Source: Persephonella sp.
GTDB lineage: Bacteria; Aquificota; Aquificia; Aquificales; Hydrogenothermaceae
Assembly: GCA_027081375.1 (NCBI GenBank)
Contig: JALWKR010000236.1
Span: 1 to 11,920 of the forward strand
DNA length: 11,920 nucleotides
Reading direction: 5' to 3'
Shown: positions 1 to 6,597 of the stretch, piece after piece
Layout of the letters: each line of letters opens with the position of its first letter
Numbering within the stretch: the stretch's first letter is position 1
The notes under the pieces: generated by a model
Seen by the model: the letters and a program-made list of their open reading frames with translations, nothing else
What the model was told of the DNA's origin: nothing
Database searches by the model: none
Position numbers and translations under genes: made by a program

Positions 1-459
1 GAAACATTGAAAAAGTATGTTATTGGGATTTCTCCTATGATGGAAACAATAACTGTTAAATATGGTTTTGCAGAAGCTTTTGAAAAGGCAATAGAAAGAA
101 CTAAAGAGTTAACAGTTGCTCTATACAAAGTTATAAAAGGTCTTGTTACAGGGGAAGTGTCTATTAAAACTCTTGGAGGACCTATAGCAATTGCTCAGTT
201 TTCAGGACAGGCATTAGAAGCTGGTATCGCAACATTTTTATTTTCTATGGCATTTATATCCCTTCAGCTTGGTTATCTGAACTTGCTTCCTATTCCTGTT
301 TTAGATGGTGGTTTAATTCTTATTCTACTTATTGAAAGTATTATAAGAAGACCCCTTCCTGAAAAAGCTAAAGAGTATCTTGCATATATAGGATTTGCTT
401 TAATAGGAACTCTGATGATATTTGTCATTTTTAATGATATCATGAGGGTTTTACACTAA
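1..459 (+). CDS. rseP: RseP/site-2 zinc metalloprotease, C-terminal part
   Basis: This is the last 152 codons of a membrane-embedded site-2 protease of the RseP/RasP family, cut by the left edge. The reading frame is open from base 1, so the TTG at position 7 is internal and not a start. The motif NLLPIPVLDGG at about 280-312 is the family's conserved NxxPxPxLDG motif, whose Asp (codon at 304-306) is the third zinc ligand. A hydrophobic segment precedes it and another follows (about 390-440), as expected for the last transmembrane helices. The GGPIAIAQ stretch just before is also typical. The HExxH motif and PDZ domain must lie upstream, outside the window. In the family the enzyme cleaves anti-sigma factors or signal-peptide remnants in the inner membrane. 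The DsrE2-like gene follows after 36 bases and may be co-transcribed. Confidence 0.9.
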   Translation, partial: ETLKKYVIGISPMMETITVKYGFAEAFEKAIERTKELTVALYKVIKGLVTGEVSIKTLGGPIAIAQFSGQALEAGIATFLFSMAFISLQLGYLNLLPIPVLDGGLILILLIESIIRRPLPEKAKEYLAYIGFALIGTLMIFVIFNDIMRVLH

Positions 460-495
460 ATACACAAAATATATTTCTGTATATTAGGAGAGAAA

Positions 496-975
496 ATGGC
501 GACAAGAGTTGGAATTATAGTTCTAAGTGGAACGTTAGATAAAGTAATGCCTGCTTTTATGTTAGCAACTACAGCAGCAGCAATGGGAATGGAAGTTGGT
601 ATGTTTTTTAGTTTTTATGGAATAAATGTTGTGCATAAAAAGAAGTACAAAGATTTAAAAGTTTCTCCTGTTGGAAATCCTGCTATGCCTATGCCTTTTC
701 CTGTTCCTCAGCTATTAACAGTGATGCCAGGTATGGTAGATTTTGCAACAAATATGATGAAAAAGATGATGGAAAAGCACAGAGTTCCCTCTGTTGAAGA
801 CTTAATTCAGCAGGCTAAAGACCTTGGTGTAAAAATGTACCCATGTAAAACAGCTATGCAGATGTTTGAATACACTACAGAAGATCTAATAGATGGTTTA
901 GAAAAACCTGCGGGAGCAGCTACATTTTTAAACTTTGTAAATGCAGGAGAAAAATCTATAGTTATGAACTTTTAA
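496..975 (+). CDS. DsrE2-family (DsrE/DsrF/DrsH-like) sulfur-linked protein
   Basis: The product has 159 residues, starts with ATG and has an AGGAGA ribosome binding site eight bases upstream of the start. It matches the DsrE2/DsrE-DsrF-DrsH-like family: an N-terminal Rossmann-like strand (RVGIIVLSGTLDKV), an Ala-rich helix, the GMEVGMFFSFYG stretch, a Met/Pro-rich loop at about 60-80 and a C-terminal region with one cysteine, Cys117, in MYPCKTAMQMF. Family members use a single cysteine at this place as a candidate sulfur carrier, and their genes often accompany TusA, rhodanese or Hdr-like sulfur-oxidation genes. None of those is visible here; the upstream neighbour is rseP. The many Met residues and hydrophobic runs suggest membrane association, but this is not certain. 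A role in persulfide trafficking is inferred from the family only. Confidence 0.85.
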   Translation: MATRVGIIVLSGTLDKVMPAFMLATTAAAMGMEVGMFFSFYGINVVHKKKYKDLKVSPVGNPAMPMPFPVPQLLTVMPGMVDFATNMMKKMMEKHRVPSVEDLIQQAKDLGVKMYPCKTAMQMFEYTTEDLIDGLEKPAGAATFLNFVNAGEKSIVMNF

Positions 976-999
976 AGCTGAGAGGTTTCCTCTCAGCTT
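975..999. terminator. Convergent hairpin between DsrE2 gene and minus-strand operon
   Basis: Bases 975-985 and 989-999 form a perfect 11-base-pair stem with a three-base loop (AAGCTGAGAGG, TTT, CCTCTCAGCTT). It begins on the last base of the DsrE2 stop codon and contains the stop codon of the hydroxyacid dehydrogenase (993-995). It is therefore placed to end transcription from both sides. The U-tract is weak on both strands, so its efficiency is uncertain. Confidence 0.7.
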
Positions 1000-2006
1000 A
1001 TTAGGTTCTTTGGTTTTTCTCCTTTTAAGAAAAGAGAAATCTCTTCTACTGTTAAATCAAGAATTCTCTCAAGAGCATCTTTTGTGTAGTAAGCAAGATG
1101 AGGAGATAATATAACGTTATCTTCGTTTAGTAAATAGTATTTTTCAGCAGCTTTTTCTATCTTTATTGCAGGAACTTCATCTCTTTTTAAAAGCTCCTCT
1201 TCCCTTCCTATCTCTTCTTCTAAAGTATCTAGGGCAACACCACCAGCAAGTCTACCTTCTTTTAGAGCCTCTACAACCGCCTCCATTTCAACAACAGCAC
1301 CCCTTGAGGTATTTATAAGCATAGCATCAAGCTTCATAAGTTTTATATTGAACTTGTTTATAGTGTATTTTGTTGAACGGTTATATGGAAGATGGACAGT
1401 AACAATATCAGATCTCATAAGAAGCTCTTCTAATCCTACATACTCAACTCCATATTTTTCTATAAGCTCAGGCTTTTTGCTTCTGTCATATGCAAGAATG
1501 TTCATCCCAAATCCATAAGCAAGTCTTGCTACATGAGCCCCAATTCTACCTGTTCCAATAATACCTATAGTTTTTCCTAAAAGGTCTATACCCATAAGAC
1601 CTTCTCTTGTAAATCTATTTTCCATAGTATTTTTTATCATTGGCTTTAATTTTCTAGCTAATGCTAAAATCATTGCAAATGTAAACTCAGCAACAGTATT
1701 ATTCCCATATCCAGGGATATAAGACACAAGAATACCTTTTTCTTTTGCATACTCAACATCTATATGCTCATAAGTTGCAGATCTTGTTATGATAAATTTT
1801 AGATTTGGCATGCTGTCTATAACTTTTTTTGTTATTTCAGAGTATATAAATACACTGATTATATCTGCATCTTTGTAAAGCTCAACATTACTTTCTGTTA
1901 GAGCTTCTTTTGTAAAATGAATATCTGCATCTATATTCAATTCTTTTAATTTCCTTTCTAGGTGAAGCTTTTCCCAGTCATCAACTCCAAAAAAGTATAT
2001 TTTCAT
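993..2006 (-). CDS. D-isomer-specific 2-hydroxyacid dehydrogenase (D-lactate dehydrogenase-like)
   Basis: The protein has 337 residues and the full architecture of NAD-dependent D-2-hydroxyacid dehydrogenases, which interconvert 2-oxoacids and D-2-hydroxyacids in the cytoplasm. The nucleotide-binding motif GTGRIG is at 151-156, with the β2-end Asp174 favouring NAD over NADP. The catalytic triad is visible as Arg235 (INTSRG), Glu263 (ALDTLEEE) and His303 (LSPHLAYYT). The phrase FIITRSATYEHIDVEYAKEKGI and the extended loop at 264-298 resemble the D-lactate dehydrogenase subgroup more than glycerate or formate dehydrogenases. The start has a strong AAGGAGG site. The gene lies 24 bases after pstA on the same strand and ends in the convergent hairpin, so it looks like the last gene of the porin-pst operon. 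The true substrate (pyruvate or another 2-oxoacid) cannot be told from sequence. Confidence 0.9.
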   Translation of the reverse strand: MKIYFFGVDDWEKLHLERKLKELNIDADIHFTKEALTESNVELYKDADIISVFIYSEITKKVIDSMPNLKFIITRSATYEHIDVEYAKEKGILVSYIPGYGNNTVAEFTFAMILALARKLKPMIKNTMENRFTREGLMGIDLLGKTIGIIGTGRIGAHVARLAYGFGMNILAYDRSKKPELIEKYGVEYVGLEELLMRSDIVTVHLPYNRSTKYTINKFNIKLMKLDAMLINTSRGAVVEMEAVVEALKEGRLAGGVALDTLEEEIGREEELLKRDEVPAIKIEKAAEKYYLLNEDNVILSPHLAYYTKDALERILDLTVEEISLFLKGEKPKNLIS

Positions 2007-2030
2007 AAAATAACCTCCTTAACGAAACGA

Positions 2031-3116
2031 CTAACCTTTATATTTTATATGAATAATAAATCTTGAAAGAATGGTAACAATAAGAATAAAAAATGTAATC
2101 ACAAAAGATGCTGCCCATGCTTTGACATGCCAGTCTTCGTAAGGTCCCATTGCATAATTAAAAATTGTAACTGTTAAAGAGGCCATAGGCTCATTCATAT
2201 TCATTGTGAAATATGAGTTATTAAAAGAGGTAAATAGTAGAGGAGCTGTTTCCCCAGCAACCCTAGAAATAGAAAGGATTACTCCAGTAAGAATTCCTGT
2301 AGCAGCAGCTTTGTAGACAACATCTTTTATCACTCTGTAGTAAGATGCTCCAAGAGCAAAAGCTGCTTCTCTCAAAGTCCATGGAACAAGGGATAGCATA
2401 TCTTCTGTTGTTCTTAAGACAACAGGTATCATTATAAAAGCTAGTGATGCTGCTCCTGCCCAGCCGTTAAATCCTTGGATTTTATCAACTAGTTTAGGAA
2501 GCAGAAAAGAAAACATAAACACGCCAAATAGTATTGTAATTACAGTATTTACTAAAGACACTAACTTTCCTGCTGAACTTTCTTTTAGAGGAAATAATTT
2601 GTTTACTATAAAGTTTAAAATTCCACCAAAGATAATCGCTAAAATAGCTGATAAAAATAAAACTCCAACTACTCCACCAATATTTATATGTCCAATAGGT
2701 TGAACCATTATTGCGTATATAAATGTACCTACAACAATAGAAGGGACACTAACCATAATGTCTGAGAGGATAGATATTGTTTTTGCAAACTTTGTTCCTC
2801 TAGCATATTCAGCTATAAAAGTTCCAGCGAGTATACCTAAAGGAACTCCTATAATAGTAGCAAAGAACACAATCTCCAACTGTCCAATAAAAGCATTTCT
2901 TAGCCCTCCACCAGGAATTCCTGGAGGAGCAGGGTCTTCTGTAAATAGTTCAAGATTTAAGCCCTGAATACCATGTCTTAAAACATCAAAAAGAATAAAT
3001 CCCAGCCAGAAAAGCCCAAACAAAGCTGCAAATGTTGATAATGTTAATGCAAAAAAGCTAATAAGCTTTCTTCTTTTAACAATAGGTGATTCTTGATAAA
3101 TATCTTTTGTATTCAT
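2031..3116 (-). CDS. pstA: Phosphate ABC transporter permease PstA with extra membrane segment
   Basis: This is the second transmembrane subunit of the high-affinity phosphate ABC importer. Recognisable PstA blocks in order are the first helix with FGLFW (30-37), ELFTEDPAPPG..GGGLRNA (56-75), VPSIVVGTFIY (124-134), GWAGAASLAF (218-227), LRTTEDMLSLVP (234-245), the cytoplasmic EAA loop LREAAFALG (248-256) that docks onto PstB, and SRVAGETAPLLFT (284-296). At 361 residues it is longer than typical PstA (about 280-300). The excess is an insertion at roughly 143-215, rich in hydrophobic residues and able to form two more membrane helices (about 147-170 and 185-208). The start codon overlaps the pstC stop (ATGA, 3113-3116), so translation is probably coupled. 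Confidence 0.93.
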   Translation of the reverse strand: MNTKDIYQESPIVKRRKLISFFALTLSTFAALFGLFWLGFILFDVLRHGIQGLNLELFTEDPAPPGIPGGGLRNAFIGQLEIVFFATIIGVPLGILAGTFIAEYARGTKFAKTISILSDIMVSVPSIVVGTFIYAIMVQPIGHINIGGVVGVLFLSAILAIIFGGILNFIVNKLFPLKESSAGKLVSLVNTVITILFGVFMFSFLLPKLVDKIQGFNGWAGAASLAFIMIPVVLRTTEDMLSLVPWTLREAAFALGASYYRVIKDVVYKAAATGILTGVILSISRVAGETAPLLFTSFNNSYFTMNMNEPMASLTVTIFNYAMGPYEDWHVKAWAASFVITFFILIVTILSRFIIHIKYKG

Positions 3117-4054
3117 CTTGAATAACCTCTTTCAGCTTTAAGAAGGAAAAATTTTGCAACAGCAAGAATTACAAAACTTAAGATAAACAGGATAAACGCA
3201 AGATAAAAGAGAGAAGACAGATATATATCTGAATCTGCTTCTGTAAACTCGTTAGCAAGGGTAACAGTTATAGTAGCCGCAGCATCAAATAAAGAAGTAG
3301 TTATCTGATGATTATTTCCTAAAACAAAGGCAACTGCCATTGTTTCTCCTAAAGCCCTTCCTAAAGCTAAAACAATACCTCCGTATATTCCAAGCTTTGC
3401 ATAAGGAATCATTATATCTTTAACAACTTCCCATTTTGTTGCACCAAGGGCATAAGCAGATTCTTTCATTATATTTGGAGTAAGGTTTAATGCATCTCTT
3501 GCCACACTTGTAATAAATGGAATAATCATAATAGAGAGGATAAAGCTTGCGGTAAAAAGGTCTATTCCTTGGGGTTCTCCTTGGAAAAGCATTCCAATTA
3601 CAGGAATTTGTCCTAATGTTTTTTGAAGAAAAGGTTCTACATAGTTAGCCATTATAGGGGCTAAGGTAAAAAGTCCCCACATTCCGTATATAATACTTGG
3701 TATTGCAGCTAGCATCTCAATAGCGATACCAATTGGTGTTTTTAGAAAGTGGGGAGATATTTCAGTAAGGAAGATAGCAATACCAATTGCCATAGGAATA
3801 GCGAGAATTAGGGAAAGAACAGTTGTTACAAGAGTTCCATATAAAGAAGCAGCAGCTCCAAAAACTTCTTTTACAGGATCCCAGTCTACAGTAAATATAA
3901 AGTTCAGAATTCCAAATTTATGAATGGCAAGAGATGACTCATTGTACAAAACAATAATTGTGGAGAAAATTAAGGATAGAACTACAAATGCAGCTGAGAA
4001 GGAGATTAGGGCAAAGATAATATCTGAGATAGGAAGCCTTCTTAATCTTTTCAT
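3113..4054 (-). CDS. pstC: Phosphate ABC transporter permease PstC
   Basis: This is the first transmembrane subunit of the phosphate importer, 313 residues long, which is normal for the family. An N-terminal helix (about 13-36) is followed by the periplasmic stretch NFIFTVDWDPVKEVFGA and LYGTLVTTVLSLILAIPMAIG. AAIPSIIYGMWG (116-127) and the EAA loop MKESAYALGATKWEVV (196-211) are diagnostic, as is GRALGETMAVAFVLGN (232-247). The final helix spans about 280-303. The AGGAGG at 4070-4075 lies 15 bases before the ATG, a rather long spacing, but no earlier in-frame start exists. A terminator-like hairpin and a possible promoter lie upstream (4087-4115). The gene overlaps pstA by four bases. Confidence 0.95.
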   Translation of the reverse strand: MKRLRRLPISDIIFALISFSAAFVVLSLIFSTIIVLYNESSLAIHKFGILNFIFTVDWDPVKEVFGAAASLYGTLVTTVLSLILAIPMAIGIAIFLTEISPHFLKTPIGIAIEMLAAIPSIIYGMWGLFTLAPIMANYVEPFLQKTLGQIPVIGMLFQGEPQGIDLFTASFILSIMIIPFITSVARDALNLTPNIMKESAYALGATKWEVVKDIMIPYAKLGIYGGIVLALGRALGETMAVAFVLGNNHQITTSLFDAAATITVTLANEFTEADSDIYLSSLFYLAFILFILSFVILAVAKFFLLKAERGYSR

Positions 4055-4080
4055 AACTTTTTTATTTAGCCTCCTGTGTT
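4055..4080 (-). promoter_or_regulatory. pstC leader with AGGAGG at long spacing
   Basis: On the minus strand the leader of pstC carries AGGAGG at 4075-4070, then 15 A/T-rich bases before the ATG at 4054-4052. Upstream in-frame codons contain no start, so the ATG stands despite the long gap. Confidence 0.5.
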
Positions 4081-4086
4081 TTTTTT

Positions 4087-4095
4087 ATTATAACA
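4087..4095 (-). promoter_or_regulatory. Possible extended -10 promoter for pstCA
   Basis: Read on the minus strand, 4095-4087 is TGTTATAAT: a perfect TATAAT box with the TGn extension. It lies just downstream of the pstS hairpin and about 33 bases upstream of the pstC start, with no convincing -35 box, as is usual for extended -10 promoters. In AT-rich DNA such a match can arise by chance, so it is only a candidate. Confidence 0.4.
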
Positions 4096-4115
4096 AAAAA
4101 GGGCAAAAGCCCTTT
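4095..4115 (-). terminator. Intrinsic terminator or attenuator between pstS and pstC
   Basis: On the minus strand the bases from 4115 to 4098 form a seven-base-pair stem AAAGGGC/GCCCTTT with a TTTT loop. It is followed by a run of six T (4100-4095), three of which belong to the stem. This has the shape of a Rho-independent terminator directed along the operon, 16 bases after the pstS stop. Because pstC and pstA follow on the same strand, it probably acts as a partial terminator. Confidence 0.7.
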
Positions 4116-4131
4116 GATAGAGGTAGGAGGA

Positions 4132-5142
4132 TTATTCTGGATATATATTGTGCTCTTTCCAGTAGTTATATATCTTTTCTTTAAGTTCCTTTGGTAGTGG
4201 CACGTAATCTAACCTTATAGCTATATCGTCTCCTTTTTCAAAAGCCCATTTGAAGAATTTATTTACTTTTTTATTAACTTCTGTTTTTTCCCTAGCTTCT
4301 AGTATAAAGGAGGCTCCAGCTATTGGCCATGCATTTTTTCCAGGAGCATTTACCATCCAGAGATAAAAATGCTTTTTAGGGTCAAAATTTGCTGTTGCTC
4401 CTGCTGCTTTAAATGTTTCTATGGAAGGAGCTACAAAGTTTCCTGCAGGGTTTTTTAAGAGAGTATATGTAAGCCTGTTTTGTTTTGCATAGGCAAACTC
4501 AACATATCCTATAGAGTATTTTAATCTTTTTACGTAGTTAGCAACTCCTTCATTTCCTTTTCCACCTATTCCAACAGGCCATTTAACTGCTTTCCCTGCT
4601 CCTACTTTTTCTTTCCAGTCTTTACATGCTGTTGCTAGATATGTTGTAAATATTGCCGTTGTTCCTGAACCATCAGCTCTATGAACTACATTGATTTCTT
4701 TATGAGGTAAATTTAAAGAAGGATTAAGTTTTTTTATCTTCTCATTATCCCAGTACTTTATATCTCCAAGGTATATATGGCAAATTGTGTCAGCATCAAG
4801 TTTTAGCTGACCTGATTTAACACCAGGAATATGAACAACTGGAACAACTCCTCCAATTATTGCAGGAAACTGATAAAGTTTGTATTCATCAAGTTTTTCT
4901 GGAGTTAAAGGTGCATCTGAAGCTCCAAAATCAACAGTTCTATTTTTAATCTGTCTTATCCCACCACCTGAACCAATAGACTGGTAGTTTAATTTAACTC
5001 CTGTCTCTTTATAGTACATATAAGCCCATGCTGCATAAACTGGATATGGAAAAGTAGCTCCTGCACCATTTATAGTTTCTCCAGCTATAGTAGAAGTTAC
5101 AAAAACCCCTACAGCTGTCATTCCAATTAATATCTTTTTCAT
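4132..5142 (-). CDS. pstS: Periplasmic phosphate-binding protein PstS
   Basis: This is the solute-binding protein of the phosphate importer, 336 residues. A Sec signal peptide is clear: KK near the N terminus, a hydrophobic core to about 17, and a likely cut after Ala20 (STIA-GET). Phosphate-binding blocks of the PstS family are present: GAGATFPYPVY (26-36), QSIGSGGGIRQI (54-65), VDFGASDAPL (70-79) and HRADGSGTT (154-162). From the E. coli structure the ligands should be Thr30, Phe31, Ser58, Asp71, Arg155, Ser159, Gly160 and Thr161. The late block SIGYVEFAYAKQNRLTY (210-226) is also typical. There is no lipobox, so it is soluble in the periplasm. An AAAGGAGG site precedes the ATG. The porin gene lies 21 bases upstream. 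Confidence 0.96.
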   Translation of the reverse strand: MKKILIGMTAVGVFVTSTIAGETINGAGATFPYPVYAAWAYMYYKETGVKLNYQSIGSGGGIRQIKNRTVDFGASDAPLTPEKLDEYKLYQFPAIIGGVVPVVHIPGVKSGQLKLDADTICHIYLGDIKYWDNEKIKKLNPSLNLPHKEINVVHRADGSGTTAIFTTYLATACKDWKEKVGAGKAVKWPVGIGGKGNEGVANYVKRLKYSIGYVEFAYAKQNRLTYTLLKNPAGNFVAPSIETFKAAGATANFDPKKHFYLWMVNAPGKNAWPIAGASFILEAREKTEVNKKVNKFFKWAFEKGDDIAIRLDYVPLPKELKEKIYNYWKEHNIYPE

Positions 5143-5163
5143 CTTTTTTCCTCCTTTAAAATT

Positions 5164-6492
5164 TTAGAAAAACCATTGGGATGTAAATTTAATTCTTTTA
5201 ACTTTTTTATCTCCTATATCTTTTCCATAATCATCTTCCTGATAAGAAAGACCAATTTTTGTTGTATTTCCTCTTAGATACCAGTTTATTCCAAATATTG
5301 TTGATTTTAACTTGTAATCTCCAGCACCTTTCCATTTTTTCCATTCTTCATATCTAGCAAAAGGTGCAATATAGTAAAGTTGAGGAATTACATATTCCCC
5401 TGTAATATACCATCCACTGGATTTTCCTAACTCATATGTAGTATCTGTAAAGTCTTTTTCTACACCGTCAAAATCAAAATATTCATACTGTATAAATGCT
5501 CCATTGTAATGAGCGGAAAATTCATAGTTAACTAATGTTCTATCTATTGAATGGGTTCCGCTAGAATCTGTGTACTTTATTTTTGGAACTTTCCAGTAAC
5601 CAACTCCCACCTCTATATGTTTTCCTCTGCCAAAGTATGTTTCTGTTCTTTTTGTTTCTTCCCAACCAGGAATAGGAGATAAAACTAATTTACCTCCATA
5701 GAAGTAATCCTGCTCTAAAATTCCTCCTGTTAAAGAGTGCCCTTTTGCATCATGAAACTTTCCTGAGTAAACAGAGTCGCCAAAAGCTAATTGATAGTGA
5801 ATTTTCTTTTTCCAATTTCCATAAATCTGTGCATTTGTAGCACGACGGTTATGAGAAATAAATTGAGCAGCTTCATCAGCAACATGGGGACGGTCATAAT
5901 GTATTACCCAGGCAGATTTTACAGTTTCAGTCCTTGATACATCTATCTTTGCTCTGTAGAATTTAAAGTTAACTAGAGACGTTCCAAAAGGTTTCTTAAT
6001 TTTTAAATATGCATCCCCAACATTAAATTTACCTTCCCCTTTATCTTGATAATTTGCTTTATCATTTCTGATATCCATTGTAAAAGACACATGTTTAGAA
6101 AACCCAACTCCCACTTCAAGTCTAACTCGTCTTAAATAAGCATCCCATAAATCTTTGTCATCTTTAGTTGGGTCTTTATAATCAACTTTATAATTTTCAA
6201 AAGTACCTTGAACCCTTATTCCAATTTTTACATACATATCTGGATTATCAAAAGGTCTTATTTTGATATTTGGATGAGTTTCTTTTCCAAGAAGGAATTT
6301 AGGAGAGTTCTTTTTTATAACATTTGCATGTTTTATTAATCTTTTTTCCTCTTTTTTTTCTAATTCTAAAGCTTCTTCTTTTGTGATAATTCCTTTTTCA
6401 TATAGTTTTTTAATAATGGGATTTTTTATTTCTTCAGCTATTGAAACACTAAAAATCCCTAAAACAGCTACAGTTAGTAAACCTTTTTTCAT
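5164..6492 (-). CDS. Outer-membrane porin, phosphate-selective (OprO/OprP) type
   Basis: The protein has 442 residues and looks like a β-barrel porin of the OprO/OprP-related kind. It has a signal peptide with a likely cut after Ala19 (SVSIA-EE), alternating amphipathic strands throughout, many Tyr/Trp/Gly residues and a C-terminal strand ending in QWFF, the terminal aromatic read by the BAM machinery. After the signal comes a short charged helical region, IIKKLYEKGIITKEEALELE (26-45), which resembles the short N-terminal helical motif of many porins in deep-branching bacteria. Position as first gene of a pst operon argues for phosphate or anion uptake, but selectivity cannot be read from the sequence. 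Family members also include arsenate- or polyphosphate-linked porins. A GGAGG ribosome binding site lies six bases before the ATG, and a Pho-box-like repeat is upstream. Confidence 0.85.
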   Translation of the reverse strand: MKKGLLTVAVLGIFSVSIAEEIKNPIIKKLYEKGIITKEEALELEKKEEKRLIKHANVIKKNSPKFLLGKETHPNIKIRPFDNPDMYVKIGIRVQGTFENYKVDYKDPTKDDKDLWDAYLRRVRLEVGVGFSKHVSFTMDIRNDKANYQDKGEGKFNVGDAYLKIKKPFGTSLVNFKFYRAKIDVSRTETVKSAWVIHYDRPHVADEAAQFISHNRRATNAQIYGNWKKKIHYQLAFGDSVYSGKFHDAKGHSLTGGILEQDYFYGGKLVLSPIPGWEETKRTETYFGRGKHIEVGVGYWKVPKIKYTDSSGTHSIDRTLVNYEFSAHYNGAFIQYEYFDFDGVEKDFTDTTYELGKSSGWYITGEYVIPQLYYIAPFARYEEWKKWKGAGDYKLKSTIFGINWYLRGNTTKIGLSYQEDDYGKDIGDKKVKRIKFTSQWFF

Positions 6493-6529
6493 TTAAAACC
6501 TCCGTTTTTTGCCTATCTTTTCAACAATA

Positions 6530-6535
6530 ATTCTA
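6530..6535 (-). promoter_or_regulatory. Candidate -10 box of the porin-pst operon
   Basis: On the minus strand 6535-6530 reads TAGAAT, five of six matches to TATAAT, 37 bases before the porin ATG. No good -35 hexamer stands 16-18 bases upstream. The phased TTAANA repeats occupy that place instead and end nine bases before this box, as at activator-dependent Pho promoters. Confidence 0.45.
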
Positions 6536-6544
6536 TGGATATTT

Positions 6545-6582
6545 TGTTAAGTTAATATTAAAGAAATGTTAAGATTTCTTAA
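6545..6582 (-). promoter_or_regulatory. Four phased TTAANA repeats, Pho-box-like operator
   Basis: Read on the minus strand, the hexamers TTAAGA (6582-6577), TTAACA (6572-6567), TTAATA (6561-6556) and TTAACA (6550-6545) start 10, 11 and 11 bases apart, one DNA helix turn each. Tandem hexamers at 11-base period are the known form of binding sites for PhoB/PhoP response regulators (TTAACA-like in Bacillus PhoP boxes). The array replaces the -35 region of the porin-pst operon. Identification as a Pho box is inference; the repeats and their phasing are seen directly. Confidence 0.55.
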
Positions 6583-6597
6583 CAAAAGGAGAAAATC

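Noticed and set aside
7..459. A complete 150-residue protein starting at TTG 7
   Set aside because: The frame is open to base 1 and the sequence is the C-terminal part of RseP, so the TTG is internal.
4121..4130. AGGTAGGAGG on the plus strand as a ribosome binding site
   Set aside because: No plus-strand gene follows; the minus-strand pstS coding end covers the region downstream.
3924..4184. Plus-strand open frame of 86 codons
   Set aside because: It lies opposite pstC and pstS and the terminator, and has no recognisable protein features.
6541..6575. A sigma70-like promoter on the plus strand for the SDR operon
   Set aside because: TTGTTA and TAATAT-like words occur but not at proper spacing, so I cannot name a promoter there.
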